The notes under the pieces were generated by a model that was not told the origin of the DNA, searched no databases, and saw nothing but the letters and a program-made list of their open reading frames with translations. 64,000 nt of DNA, taken from NCBI GenBank assembly GCA_038373885.1, contig JAWZYV010000058.1, positions 431,600-495,599 of the forward strand, in the 5' to 3' direction. The position numbers were made by a program, and so were the translations under genes. Below are positions 11,437 through 22,284 of this stretch, in pieces (positions within the stretch are counted from its first letter, which is position 1; each line of letters begins with the position of its first letter). This DNA comes from Cheiracanthium punctorium. Taxonomy: Eukaryota; Arthropoda; Arachnida; Araneae; Cheiracanthiidae.

Positions 11437-12696
11437 ATGGCTGCTTTTAATTTAAAAATGTTGAAATCAGCGTTTCGTTTACCTCCTTCAATGGAGGGGC
11501 ATAAAACTATTGAATCTTACTTAAAATCAAAATACGATCCGGATTTCAGAATACTGAAGATGATAGCAGCAGTTCTGGACGTTGGTTTTCAAGCTGTAAC
11601 TTATAGCACTGGAAGTAAGCTACACAGTGGTTCTTTAACAGGAGCTATTGCTATGGTAAACCACTCAGAAGTGGATATCGTTACACAGTTGTTTGTGAAG
11701 ACCGAGGAAAGGATGAAAGTGGTGCATTTCACTTACCCTTTTGGTTTTTACTCGGCCACTTTTGTAATTGAAAAACCTGAATATGCCCCTCAGATCTTCG
11801 GAATATTTAAAGCCTTTTCTCCAGAAATCTGGTTGACCTTACTATTGTTTTTATCATCTATGATTGCTCTAAAATCGATGTTAATGAAGCCAAAGTATTC
11901 ACTTTCTGACGTCATGTTCGACGTAATTGCAGTATGCTTGAAACAGACTACTTTCATGAAACCACGGACATTGAGCCAACATTTGTTGTTATTTACCTGG
12001 ATAGCTGGTTCTATGCTCCTAGGATTTTGCTATACTTCAGTGTTCCTCTCTTTTCTTACCTTCCCCTCAATATATCAAATTAGAGACATGCAAGGCTTAG
12101 CTGATGCAGTACAAAACGATGGCTATAACTGCATATTCGATTCCTATGGAGCAGCTGGTCCAACATTGATGGCAGAGTCAAAATTGAAACATTTGAGAAT
12201 ACTCGGAGAAAACATGCTAGCTAACCCAGATCGCTTTGGAAAATTCGAAGACTTTCTTCGAATGAGATCGAAGAAAATTGCTTATTTCAATATGAAATCT
12301 GCAATTCCATCTTTACCAGATGATTACTACTTTGTGTCAGATGAAAACGTCATTGAAGGCCTTGGAGGCATGATTGTTCGTAAAGATTTTTGTTGCAAAG
12401 AAAAACTGGATGAGATAATTCTCCGAATAGCGGCAGCTGGACTCCATGCAAAAGTAAATGAAGACAGAGCATTTTTATCCGGTTTGAAATTTAAATATGA
12501 AGGCGATAAATTAAACAGCTTAAGAAAGTTGACCGCAAAAGACTTTGTACTTGCATTTATGGTTTTAATTTTGGGACACATTCTGTCTTTCATCATTTTA
12601 ATTGCTGAAAAATTGATAGCTGCCAAAATGAATCGTAATCTTTTAGAGCGAGAAAAGGGAGTAAAGTCTGTTTGTTGCTTTCAAATAAGCATCTAA
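11437..12696 (+). CDS. Ionotropic receptor (IR), intact copy A, 419 aa
   Basis: This is a ligand-gated channel subunit of the iGluR/IR family, probably chemosensory. Layout: S1 half of the ligand-binding domain about 1-125; TM1 about 131-150; pore loop about 155-175; TM2 about 182-208 ending CYTSVFLSFLTFP, the counterpart of the iGluR SYTANLAAF motif; S2 about 211-365; TM3 about 368-395; short tail. In TEERMKVVHFTYP (89-101), Arg92 aligns with the carboxylate-binding Arg of glutamate receptors. The Pro and Thr that accompany it are replaced, as is usual in divergent IRs. There is no amino-terminal domain, which fits an IR. No signal peptide is visible from this ATG, so a small upstream exon may be missing. 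The ORF is uninterrupted. Its closest relative is copy D. Ligand unknown. Confidence 0.9.
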   Translation: MAAFNLKMLKSAFRLPPSMEGHKTIESYLKSKYDPDFRILKMIAAVLDVGFQAVTYSTGSKLHSGSLTGAIAMVNHSEVDIVTQLFVKTEERMKVVHFTYPFGFYSATFVIEKPEYAPQIFGIFKAFSPEIWLTLLLFLSSMIALKSMLMKPKYSLSDVMFDVIAVCLKQTTFMKPRTLSQHLLLFTWIAGSMLLGFCYTSVFLSFLTFPSIYQIRDMQGLADAVQNDGYNCIFDSYGAAGPTLMAESKLKHLRILGENMLANPDRFGKFEDFLRMRSKKIAYFNMKSAIPSLPDDYYFVSDENVIEGLGGMIVRKDFCCKEKLDEIILRIAAAGLHAKVNEDRAFLSGLKFKYEGDKLNSLRKLTAKDFVLAFMVLILGHILSFIILIAEKLIAAKMNRNLLEREKGVKSVCCFQISI

Positions 12697-12779
12697 TTAA
12701 AAAGAATAGAGAGGAAAGTGAAATTGTGTGAACACATGAATTACAAAATATTTTACAGCACAATCTTTTTGCCAATCTA

Positions 12780-12935
12780 ATATTTTTTACGAATAATTAG
12801 CTTATTTCCTCCTTTCGTCTCAAAAACATAGCATCAGATAAGTACCGGAGATCCTTTTGGTTCAACTATATGACCACCCGCAACCAAGTTGACATATATA
12901 TCAGCTCCGAACAGGATATCAGTTTCTGCTGTTCA
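12780..12935 (-). pseudogene. BEL/Pao-like protease (DUF1758-type) fragment
   Basis: On the minus strand about 45 codons read AETDILFGADIYVNLVAGG, then HIVEPKGSPVLI, a stop, and FETKGG. The DILxGAD core followed by a spaced G-x-P segment is characteristic of the aspartic-protease region of BEL/Pao retrotransposon polyproteins. Nothing else of the element is recognisable on either side. It belongs to the 6.5-kb block of insertions that unit 1 has and unit 2 lacks. Confidence 0.5.
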
Positions 12936-13700
12936 TGAAGTCTGGGTCAGCCAAAACCTAATTTTCAGTGTGTTGCCACAGGGTCTGACATGAACGAAAG
13001 TTATGGAGAGAGCAAGTAACTTTATTTACTAGAGAAACTGGAACCGAAAAGATTACGGATGAAAATTGTGGCGTGAATTGGAACTCAAACTTCATGCAAC
13101 GAAGTGTCAGCTAACGCACCACTAATGCTAAGTAAGCGATGCTCGTAAGAATTTCCTTAGAGGTAGCTGAAGCCTCCTACTTCCGCCTTCGCTTGTATTC
13201 AAACTGAGTAAATACTCTACCGATAAACACCAATGTAAGATTTCGATATTAGGTATATAGACAACTGTCGTGTCGCGAGAAAACATACCCTTGAACCAAC
13301 CAAGTCAAAAGTAAAATATCAACACAAGCTGGTCCTAGAGCTGATTGAGCTCCTAGAGCGAAAAGAAGTGAGAGTCATGTGTTTGATAACTGCTGTAGCC
13401 GTGATGCTCAACAGACGGTAGGACCTTACTGAGTGCTACGATTACCACGTCAGAAGCAGAAAAGCAGTGACGTACGACACTTCTAGATCTGGACAGCAAC
13501 TAAACCAGATGCATTCGTATGCGTCCGTGTAATTTAATTTTATGTGAAATATCAAATGCAGAATAACTATGTGTGTTTGTCCACAAACCGTATCCTAAAT
13601 CTACAACAGTGACGACGAGGACGATTTTATACTTCGCCTGCCGAAATTTTAAATCTGCCGGTTATTTTCGTAATTCTTTGTTTCGGAACTTTACAGTGTT
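12936..13700. other. Unassigned sequence, possible LTR-element leader
   Basis: No gene was recognised. The end (about 13600-13630, CAGTGACGACGAGGACGA) looks like a gypsy-type untranslated leader just before the gag fragment, but I cannot delimit an LTR. Confidence 0.3.
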
Positions 13701-14280
13701 ATGGCATACGTTGGAAGTCTCCAGGATTTCGATCCTGCGGCGGAGAATTTCTTTCACTATTTGGAAAGAGTGGAACTGTTTTTCTACTCTTTTCCAATAT
13801 TGCAAGTTTCGTAGCAAATCAATTAACAGACTAACAGTGAAAGAAAGCAATTTTTCTCTCCGTCATCAGACCGAATGTGTACTCAATTCTACGTAATTTA
13901 GCCACTCTCATCGCACCGGCTGAGAAAACACTAGAGGAGTTAGAAAAGTATTTACGTGATTGCTATGAGCTTGCACCGTCAGAGATAATCCAGCAATTTC
14001 GTTTCAACACAATTAATCAAAAGTCTTCAGAAAATGTGTCAGAACATTTAGACAAACACAGAAAACTAGCAAAACAGTACAATTATGGTGATACACTCGA
14101 AACCATGTTACGCGATCGAATGGTCTGAGGAATTTCGAGTGATCTAATTGAACAAAAGCTACTTTCCGAACCCGAGTTGACCCTACAAAAACTGCTGGAT
14201 ATTTCCCTAGTTATGAAAACTGCTGCCAGTAACGCTGCTCTATTGAAAAGTTCAGCGGCTCCAGAGACCTGAGCTTTAAG
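13701..14280 (+). pseudogene. Ty3/gypsy-like gag fragment
   Basis: An ATG at 13701 begins MAYVGSLQDFDPAAENFFHY, then LERVELFF, a typical gag start in arthropod gypsy elements. After stops and a frame change the protein resumes at about 13877: YSILRNLATLIAPAEKTLEE, then ELAPSEIIQQFRFNTINQKS and SEHLDKHRKLAKQYNY. An in-frame stop at about 14126 is followed by a further readable stretch, LIEQKLLSEPELTLQKLLDI. This is a capsid-like retrotransposon gag. The CCHC knuckle, protease and pol are absent, so it is a truncated relic. Confidence 0.7.
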
Positions 14281-14514
14281 AGCGCCGAAGCGTCTGCAAT
14301 TTTGTTCCTGTAGTAGTGAATCGACGAAGAAAAATAAGCATTCGGGTTAAAATGCCAGGTGGTATTTTCTGTCATCGTTGCTCCTCCAACGTACTCGAGT
14401 GAGCTGACTGTAGATATATAAATTCGATATGTAATGCTTGCGGGAAAAAAGGGCATCTTTAGGAGATCTGTTACTCGAAAAAATATCAAAATAGAAAAAG
14501 TTATCCTGTAAAGC

Positions 14515-15610
14515 ATAGGTTCCCAACGTGGGCGATAACACCCCCTTGTGGGCGTTTCAGGCTTTCGGGGGGGCGGTAAAAGACCCAGAGAAAATTAGGG
14601 GACGTTGATATGGCAAAGAGGGGCGATGGAAGATTAGCATACTAATTGCATACTAATGAACTACCTCTTCGCCACTTTTTCCATAAGATTGACGGAAAGA
14701 CATCTGGGTCACACCAGTTTTCTGGAACAATAGGAAAATCTCTGGAAACGTACGCAACCCTTGCTGTGACAAATTTTTTTTCTATTATTATTGCTCTGCC
14801 TGAAATTGATAAAAAATACCTCAGTGCAGAATAAAAGCACCTGTTCAATATTTCTAGGGCAGTATGCTCGGGACAATGCCATCCAGATTTGGCAAACAGA
14901 AGTACAGGAAGGATGTCTTCTTCAAGCTGGCTCACTACAACAAACAGAATACTGTGCTGGTACATGTCGACTGCCGAACCAACAGAATGCTTTAAGCTCC
15001 TAGTAGACTATGTGATGAAAGTTTACGTGCCATATGGTTTGAAATAAAGAAATCCCAGGAGCTGCTCATAGAGCACGGAATGATGAAATGAAGTTCGTTC
15101 TTGCTGAAGATTTTAAGTCAGTCGTTCATGAAGTTATTCAGAGGAACTCTTATTTTGCTCATTATGAAAATATTCTGTTGGCAATGCTATTTGATGAACG
15201 ATCAGATATTCAAGAACTTGGCTTAAGAAAAGTACTGAAAGAAGAAAAAAAACTGACTGGAAGGGAAAAAATACGCCAAATTGATCTTCCATATATAAAT
15301 TTCGAAGCAGAGGAGTATTTTCAGATAATTCACTGGGACAATCCTTTGGAACCACCAGCTACCATGAACCTCAGTGACGAAGACGTAGCAAGCATCAGAA
15401 ACGGTTCAAAATTTGAAATAGGAAGCTCCCTTGCCATTCTCATGCTGTAGAGAGGCATATAAGACTACTATCACAAGCATCATTGGTAACATGTGGAGTA
15501 GAAGCCAGAGATGGATGCATTCGTTGTGAAATCAATAATGAAAAGAACTTTTAAAGTTTGATACCAAAGTTAATTATTTTGCCCGGCATGCGGACTCCAA
15601 AATCGAAGAC
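14515..15610 (+). pseudogene. Arthropod transposon-type protein of unknown function, broken
   Basis: Four collinear pieces in different frames appear to form one protein. They are about 14655-14834 (NELPLRHFFHKIDGKTSG and FSGTIGKSLETY), 14840-15040 (SSSWLTTTNRILCWYMSTAE, then VDYVMKVYVP), 15080-15430 (ILLAMLFDERSDIQELGLRK, then INFEAEEYFQIIHWDNPLEP) and 15423-15610 (KLPCHSHAVERHIRLLSQAS, then DGCIRCEIN). I know this pattern as a protein found in many copies in arthropod genomes, presumably carried by a DNA transposon, but I do not have a secure family name. At least three frame changes make it a pseudogene. The upstream GGTTCCCAACGTGGGCGATA at 14519 may be the element's terminus. Confidence 0.55.
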
Positions 15611-16100
15611 TGATTAAAGTAAAGTGTTTTATTAGTCAATAATACTCGAAAGGTAAATTTGTATCATTTCCTTTTCTGTACTAGTGTGCTTTCTAAATAT
15701 TAATTATCTTTAAAAATGAAGTAATATGTAAATATTTAATAGCTATGTATTCAAAATATACACCAAAACTTATGACGCTCGGTCGCAAGTTAGTGACTTT
15801 TTCTTTCTTTCTCTTTTTTTTTGTTGTTAACGGCAATGTTTTACTATTTTTTTAGTAGTTAGAGCTGTTTTAAGTCAAAAAATAAAGTTATTGTACACAT
15901 TAAAATTAAATTTAAAAAATTGATTTTTTTACTTTTTACGTTGACATTCCTTTCTTTGAGCTCAGTGTGGAACCTGAAGACAATCAGTGAATGGACTAGC
16001 ATTTTTTTTCTGTGACTTTTTAGCCAAACAGCACCATTTGTTGAGTCAGGAAATATTAAAATCCAAAAAAAATTTTTTTTTGCCATTTTATCTCCACCCT
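15611..16100. other. AT-rich spacer
   Basis: It consists of AT-rich sequence and T-runs before the start of R2. No gene or terminal repeat was recognised. Confidence 0.4.
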
Positions 16101-16218
16101 ACTGGGCACACCAGTTTATCCACTTTGATCTCTCCAGTTGTCTCCATTATCCCGAAAGTCAGTAGCCAGGAAAAATTTGGGAGATTTAAGCTTCAAGTTT
16201 CAATGAAATAGCCTTCAG

Positions 16219-17365
16219 TACAGTTCGCCCTACTCAGCGGCTTGGACAATGTTGTTGAACGTGTGATTCTGCACAGGTTTGGTGACTTCCTAACCAGAAA
16301 CTACGTTGTTATTCCTGAACGATTTGGATTCAGAAATAAACATAGCCCCACGCACCAGCTTGTCCGAGTTGTAGAAAATCTCGTAGAAGCAGTACAGGCT
16401 AAAAACAGTGTTGCCATCGTATTGTTCGATATTTCCAAGGCTTTGGACAAAGTCTGGCACGTGGATTCATTTATAAACATTTTAGTATGGGCGTGCTAGA
16501 CTATCTCATCCACCTAATACACAACTACTTAACTGGATGCAGCTTTGCGGTCAGAATCGACAACGCCATCTCTTCCTATCTGCAGTGAGGTGTCTCAGGG
16601 ATCAATTCTTGGTCCCACCTTATACAGTCTATACATCAACGACGTACCTCGACATCATGCCACGGAGATCTCGCTATACGCAGACGACATTGCTATAATT
16701 GGCCCCTCCAACAGAATCTTCAAGTCCACATCAATAAGCTGGAGCTTTGGTTGAAGGACTGGAAGAGTAAATCAAATCCTGATAAATGCGTAGCCATGTC
16801 TATTGGACAGAAGTTTCCACTCTCCCGTCTGTATGTCAACATTACTGTACTAGAGTGGGCTGACAGTGCCCCTTAACTAGGGATCGGAATTGATAGACAC
16901 CTATCATGGAAAAGGCACATCGCCAAAACAAGAGGAAAAATGACCGCAGCCTTCTAAAGCTTGAACAAGCTCATTTGCATAAGAAAGCTAAGTACTCAAA
17001 ACAAAGTACTACTGTACAAGACTATAATACGGCACATCGCGACTTGTGCTGCAAAAACGAATATCAAGTCCCTGCTTGCCAACAAAAGCAAGATTCTCAG
17101 AATCATCAGATTTGGACATTACCACCTCGCTAACGACATAATACTCAAGGACCTCGGCATGAAGTCACTGAAATCACACATACTGAAGCTCTCCAAGAGG
17201 TTCAGGAATATAAGCGATATTCCGAACGAAATTATCGCCACTCTGCCGGACTACGAACCCACGGATTTCAAGTTCCGTGGACGACCCAAAGCTGTCTTCA
17301 CGTCTTTCAGACCTAGCTTTCACCCATATCACCTATCACACACTGTCCAGCAACCCATCCATTGA
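16219..17365 (+). pseudogene. Jockey-clade reverse transcriptase, second broken copy
   Basis: The motifs match the copy at 4396: ALLSGLDNVVERVILHRF, then RFGFRNKHSPTHQLVRVVEN, then VLFDISKALDKVWH (motif A Asp followed by ALD), then QGSILGPTLYSLYINDVP, then LYADDIAIIG with the standard YADD. Frames change after motif A (about 16475) and again after YADD, where about 24 bp present in the other copy are missing. The C-terminal region (16961-17365) is readable: NKLICIRKLSTQNKVLLYK, then LLANKSKILRIIRFGHYHLA. The endonuclease domain is absent. The two copies have different breaks, so each decayed on its own or came from an already diverged source. Confidence 0.85.
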
Positions 17366-18721
17366 AGTCCACTTCGGTGCAGGGAGGACGGGTAACCCCC
17401 CCCCCCCCTCACACACACACACACACCCCTTCCATTTGACAATGATGACTTTCTGTACGGATCTCACGCAGCTCAGAGCTGCCTTTCACATACATCCAAT
17501 ACATTTACATCCACTTCATGACACACCGGAGGTAAGCGCGCTGCGCAGGCACTTCGAAAACTATACTTCAGTCAGTCAGTCTTCCAGTACAGCTGTACAA
17601 ATAGTAATTTATGTATCTGAAAATTTCGGGGGGTGGTTAATGTTGAACACCGAAAACTTCCCCCTGGATTCGGCCTTGCGCACTAGACAAGAATACCAGA
17701 GCCATATAGCACGACGTCTTATTAGTGAATTTTTACAGTTACCAATCAATTTGAAGAGAAACAATCATGTGTTTTGTCCTTCAATCTATTGAGTAAAAAA
17801 TTATGTCAACAGCATGAAAATTTGACATTTTCATAATAATTTTTTTACAATGCTTATAGCAAAATATCACCTTGATATAAAAAAATAAGTTTTATTCTCA
17901 TCAGCTCAATAGAACGGTAAGTAACGGTATCTTGAGTACCGACACTTTAATCGTAACGATCCTATATTACGTCGTTAGAAAGTTAGAAAGTATGTTTATG
18001 AAAATACATTTCTTTTGTGTGTGTGTGTGAGTGAGGGAAGTCAATTTATGTTATGCAAAGTTTTGGTTAAGAACTACAACTACATGTTAAAATACGTTTG
18101 ATGCAAAATTTTTAAAATGAATGAAAGAAAAAGTTCAAGTATGTAAAAGAATAAATGACGAAGTATAATACAGGGTGTCCCAAAATGTGGCAGCGGGGCT
18201 TAATTATTTAGCTATTAGAGATAAGTGGAAAGTGTAAATTGAAAAAATGTTCGAAATAAATCAGAAGACTCTTAAAAAAAGAATCCTGTTGTTAATTTTC
18301 AAAAAGTTACGCTTTTAAATTTGTGTACGACCCCTGTAGCGTCGCTAAGCATGGTGTCATCCGGTGCGTCCACGTCCGGTGACCCCCCCCCCCCTCTACA
18401 GACACAGACCAGTCAAAGTTAGTTCTGCATAAGAATAAGCAGAATCCTTAACAGCATTGGGAGTAATAATATTATTTTTTTGTACTCTACACAAATAATG
18501 TGTCATTTCTGAAAATATATCATTTTGGTAACAGTAAGAAAATCCTTTCAAACATTACGAGGCTATTATGCAATTTTCCATTCCCTGTATATGAGGTATT
18601 GCACAAGGCGCGCAAACGCCTTTTTTTACATCGAGTGTCGAGTGTCATCGAGTGTAAAAGACGTAAGAACTTTAAATGGCATACAAAAATTAAAAAAAAT
18701 AAAATTGTTTCAAATTTAAAT

Positions 18722-19111
18722 TAAAACTGTCTTAGCTTTTCAAGGTTACAAAGTTCCTGATTGCTTTATCAAAATCTATGCTGCCGAAAAAATGACTTTC
18801 GATAGATAATATTGCAAGATCAGAGAGTATTGATTGATTGTTGATAAGACAGATAATTTTGACAGATAATTTTAAAAGAGTTTGAGCTTTGAAAAGCTTC
18901 TCTCGCACGTACTCACTGATATGCAAACTGTCAAATATAATTTTAAGGCTAAGGAAAGTGTTGGAAGAGATTCCATAAAATACCATTTAGCAATAAAATT
19001 TAATATTTCTAGGAGTGACCACACATTAACTTCTTTCAGGCTGATATTCTGATGGGGATCTAAATTGTGGGAGGAAATTCCAAGACGGGTACCAGTAGCT
19101 CTATCTTACCC
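18722..19111 (-). pseudogene. hAT-type (ZMYM1-like) transposase C-terminal fragment
   Basis: Read on the minus strand from about 19100 to 18732 it gives EILNFIAKWYFMESLPTLSL, then FDSLHISEYVREKLFKAQTL, then QSILSDLAILSIESHFFGSI, then FDKAIRNFVTLKS and a stop. This follows the dimerisation region of ZMYM1-like hAT transposases (LNFI, then R-F-K-L, then L-A-ISIE, then a final FA-x-K). A small duplication around GACAGATAATTTT (about 18848) disturbs the frame. The catalytic core and zinc finger are missing. Confidence 0.6.
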
Positions 19112-19243
19112 TAATAGCAGCGTGACCTAAATGTGAAGTCACTGCGACGTGCAAGACCGTCACGGGACGTCGTGAATGAGTCACAAATAAGTCGCCTTGA
19201 CTGCCTAATGCCCTGCGGCAACCATGAGGACGGCAACCATGAT

Positions 19244-19995
19244 GACATTGAGCCAGCATTTGTTGTTATTTATCTGGATAGCTGGTTCTATGCTCCTAGG
19301 ATTTTGCTATACGTCAGTGTTCCTCTCTTTTCTTACCTTCCGCTCAATATCTCAAATTAGAGACATGCAAGGCTTAGCTGATGCAGTACAAAACGATGGC
19401 TATAAGTGCATGTTCGATTCCTATATAGCAGCTGGTCCAACATTGATGGCAGAGTCAAAATTGAAACATTTGAGAATAGTGGGAGAAAACATGCTTTCTA
19501 ACCCAAATAGCTTTGGAAAATTCGAAGACTTTCTTAGAATAAGATCGAAGAAAATTGCTTATTTCAATACGAAATCTGCCATTCCATCTTTACCAGATGA
19601 TTACTAGTTTGTGTCAGATGAAAACGTCATTGAAGGCCTCGGAGGCATGATTGTCCGTAGACTTTTGTTGCAAAAAAAAACTGGATGAGATAATTCGCCG
19701 AATAGTGGCCGCTGGACTCCATGCAAAAGTAAATCAGGACAAAGCATTTTTGTCTGGTTTAAGATTTAAATATGAAGGGGATAAAATAACCAACGTAAGA
19801 AAGCTAACACTAAAAGATTTTTTACTTGCATTTACGATTTTAATTTCGGGACATATTCTGTCTCTCGCTACTTTTATTGCTGAAGTGCTGATAGCTTCTA
19901 AAATGAATTGTAATCTTGCTCAAAGAGAAGGGCTTGGTGAACTTGAAGAACAATATATTCCCTCAGAAAAGATGCATGTGCACATTTTCACTTGA
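19244..19995 (+). pseudogene. IR copy B, 5'-truncated and broken
   Basis: It begins abruptly inside the codons just before TM2 (TLSQHLLLFIWIAGSMLLGF) and continues through S2 and TM3, closely matching copies A and D. There is a nonsense TAG at 19605-19607 where A has TAC (DDYY), and a deletion of about 2 bp near 19660 that shifts the frame before FCCK. The C-terminal half (19651-19995) is then open, ending EREGLGELEEQYIPSEKMHV-type tail, longer than in A. S1, TM1 and the pore loop are gone. The 5' break coincides with the junction to repeat R2. Confidence 0.85.
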
Positions 19996-20499
19996 AATAT
20001 GAACAGAACGATAATCACAGTGCGCATGCTCAGAAAAATGGTCTGAACATATTTTGCATTTAATTAAGTTTTAACTGAATCTTGCCAACAGTTCAAAAGT
20101 TATGGAGGTTTTTTAATCATATAGACCAATACTTTAATAACCTAAATAAATGAATTTTTTCCTGGTGGATATTTTTTACATTTATATTTAGTATATTTCC
20201 ATCTGTATGCCTAGTTTCTGGGTTAGAAAATAAGTTTCTCCCTCGCTAAACGTCTTTTTTCTTATATTACAGTAGTTACCTTGTGCGATCATGATGATTT
20301 TTCGGAATTGTAAATGAAATACTATAAAGCTTGTAATTACAAATAACGTGATGTTCAACTATATTTTCAAGTGATGCACTATAATGTCAAGCATCAAATG
20401 TTCTCACATTTCTTTAAACCGTGCATGAGAAATTGATTTTTGGAAGTGATATTTTTTTAAAATCGAGTAATAATGCAATAACTCTTCCTAACACAACTG
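19996..20499. other. Spacer shared with unit 2
   Basis: It is non-coding and parallels 36230-36371 and then 38436-38828. In unit 2 a 2-kb stretch splits the same sequence near 36372. Confidence 0.5.
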
Positions 20500-20660
20500 A
20501 ACAGGAGCTATTGGCATAATAAACTTTTTTGAAGTTACATGGCACCAGGACTATTTTTGGAAACGAATGACAGGAAAGAAACTGTGTACTTTAAACTTTA
20601 CTCTCCACATTTATAATTGAAAAACCTGAACATCAACCCTACATCCTCGTAATATTTGTA
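20500..20660 (+). pseudogene. IR relic G1 (S1 lobe fragment)
   Basis: Conceptual reading across small breaks gives TGAIGIIN-like sequence, then MAPGLFLETNDRKETVYFKL, then an EKPEHQPYILVIF-like end. This corresponds to the S1 stretch GAIAMVNHSEVDI to FVIEKPEYAPQI of copy A. An in-frame TAA follows YSPHL. Only about 50 codons survive. The counterpart is at 38829 in unit 2. Confidence 0.65.
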
Positions 20661-21079
20661 AGGAATTCTCCTTTGATGTTAACTTTAGCTTTTTTTGACA
20701 GCAGACATTATAACAATGAAATCAGTATCAATTAATCCTGCCTTCAATTCACGAGTATTAAGGGTGTTTCCACAAAACGTTTTAGTGATTCAAAATTGCA
20801 CTTATGAAATTTTCAATCTTATACATATTTTTTAAGAAAGTGACATCAGGTGTTCGTACAATTGGTGTTACAATTGAAACTTATTTATTCGTCCTGGCTT
20901 CAGCAAGAATTGGAATATGTGATTGCAGTAACCTAGACGGAAACGGGTTAAAATTGTTTAGCATATCAAGAATTCAATAGATATTTTACTCGTTTGTTAA
21001 AACTGATGCTTGAAGAGTTATATTTTGTTCTCTTTTCAGATGTGTATGAGTAATAAGTTTTTCGGTAGATTTATCAAAC

Positions 21080-22284
21080 AAGGCTGTATCTCAAAGGTGG
21101 AACGTAGCATTTTACTTACCTCATTCAACTGAAAGGCATGAAACTATTGAATCATACCTGGAATCAATATATGATCCTGATTTCAGAATCTTTCGCATGA
21201 TATCAGAATCTATGAACTTCGACTATGAAGCGGTAACTTACAACACCACAAGTAAGCTTCTCTCGAACACTTCTTTGGCAGGACCTCTTGGCATGATAAA
21301 TCGTTCAGAATTTGACATGGCACCAGAGTTATTCGTGCAAACCGAAGAGAGAAGAGAAGCAGTGCACTTCTCTTATCTATTTACACTTTCCGCCTATTCT
21401 TTTGCTGTTAAGAAGCCTGTATACTCCCCACATATTTTGGAATATTGAAAGTTTTCTATTCTTATATACGGTTAATTTTAGCATTTGCGACGGTAGCTAT
21501 TGTAGTAATTAGAAAGCTATCAATGAAACGAAAGTATGCATTATTTGATGTCATCTTTGATTCATTTTCAATATGCTTGAAGCAGCCTGTTGTCATAAAA
21601 CCATGGACACAGTGTCAACATTTATTGACCTACAGTTGGGTAATTGGTACTATGTTCTGAGCTTTTGTTACACGTCAGTTTTTTTGTCTTTTCTTACTTT
21701 TCCCTCAGTCTATCAAATTAGAAGCACAGGCAATAGAAAACGATGGCTATAACTGCATGCTTGATTACTATTCTGCTGCTATACCAAAACTAATGGCACT
21801 GTCTGAATTAAAGCCACTAGCAGTAATCGGTAAAAACGTGCTAGCTTATTAAAACGGTATCGGAAAACTCGAGGATTTCTTTCGGATTAAGAAGAAAATT
21901 GCCTTCTTCGACTCAAGGGAACGAATTCCATTTCTGAATGAAGATAATTATTATGCATCTAAAGAAAACGCACTAGAAGCGATGGCATCCATGATTGTGC
22001 GTAAAAACTTCTGTTGTAAAGAAAAACTGGATGCTTTAGTGCACAGAATAATGGCCGCTGGATTTTATGCGAAAGTGAATCAAGACAACAGGTTTTTGTC
22101 CGGTTTGAAGTTTGAATATGCAGACATATTAACAGGCAGTGAAAGGAAGTTAAACTTGGAATATTTTTCGCTAGCGTTTATCGTGTTGTTACTTGGCCAT
22201 GTTATTTCTTTAATCACTTTAATTACCGAAATGTTGTGCGGTAACAGTACATTTCATCTGTTGAGACTATTCCTAACAAAGTAA
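21080..22284 (+). pseudogene. IR copy C, pseudogene without start codon
   Basis: This is the partner of copy E in unit 2. The ATG used in E is AAG here (21080-21082). Other lesions: a one-base loss near 21438 that ends S1 at a TGA; a one-base loss at about 21655 inside TM2 (ATGTTCTGA); a 14-bp deletion at about 21724; and TAA at 21850-21852 where E has TCA. Between lesions the receptor is clear: FRMISESMNFDYEAVTYNTT, then QTEERREAVHFSYLF (the Arg that binds ligand carboxylate is kept), then RKLSMKRKYALFDVIFDS, then MIVRKNFCCKEKLDALVHRI and a TM3 ending at 22284. Confidence 0.9.

Larger units (their letters stand above)
16101..19111. repeat. Composite repeat R2 (Jockey + hAT pieces), paralogue of 4262-8149
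   Basis: It has the same order of parts as R1. It starts at ACTGGGCACACCAGTTTATC and ends with the reversed hAT fragment near 19111, where it is joined through about 130 bp of unrelated GC-richer sequence to a truncated IR gene. A homopolymer C tract and AC microsatellite lie at about 17396-17428. Confidence 0.7.

Noticed and set aside
13020..13150. tRNA-like sequence on the minus strand (TAGTGGTGCGTTAGCTGACA, then GAGTTCCAATTC)
   Set aside because: The B box is poor, the arms do not pair convincingly and no target duplication was found. It could be a second, old SINE, but it is not supported well enough.
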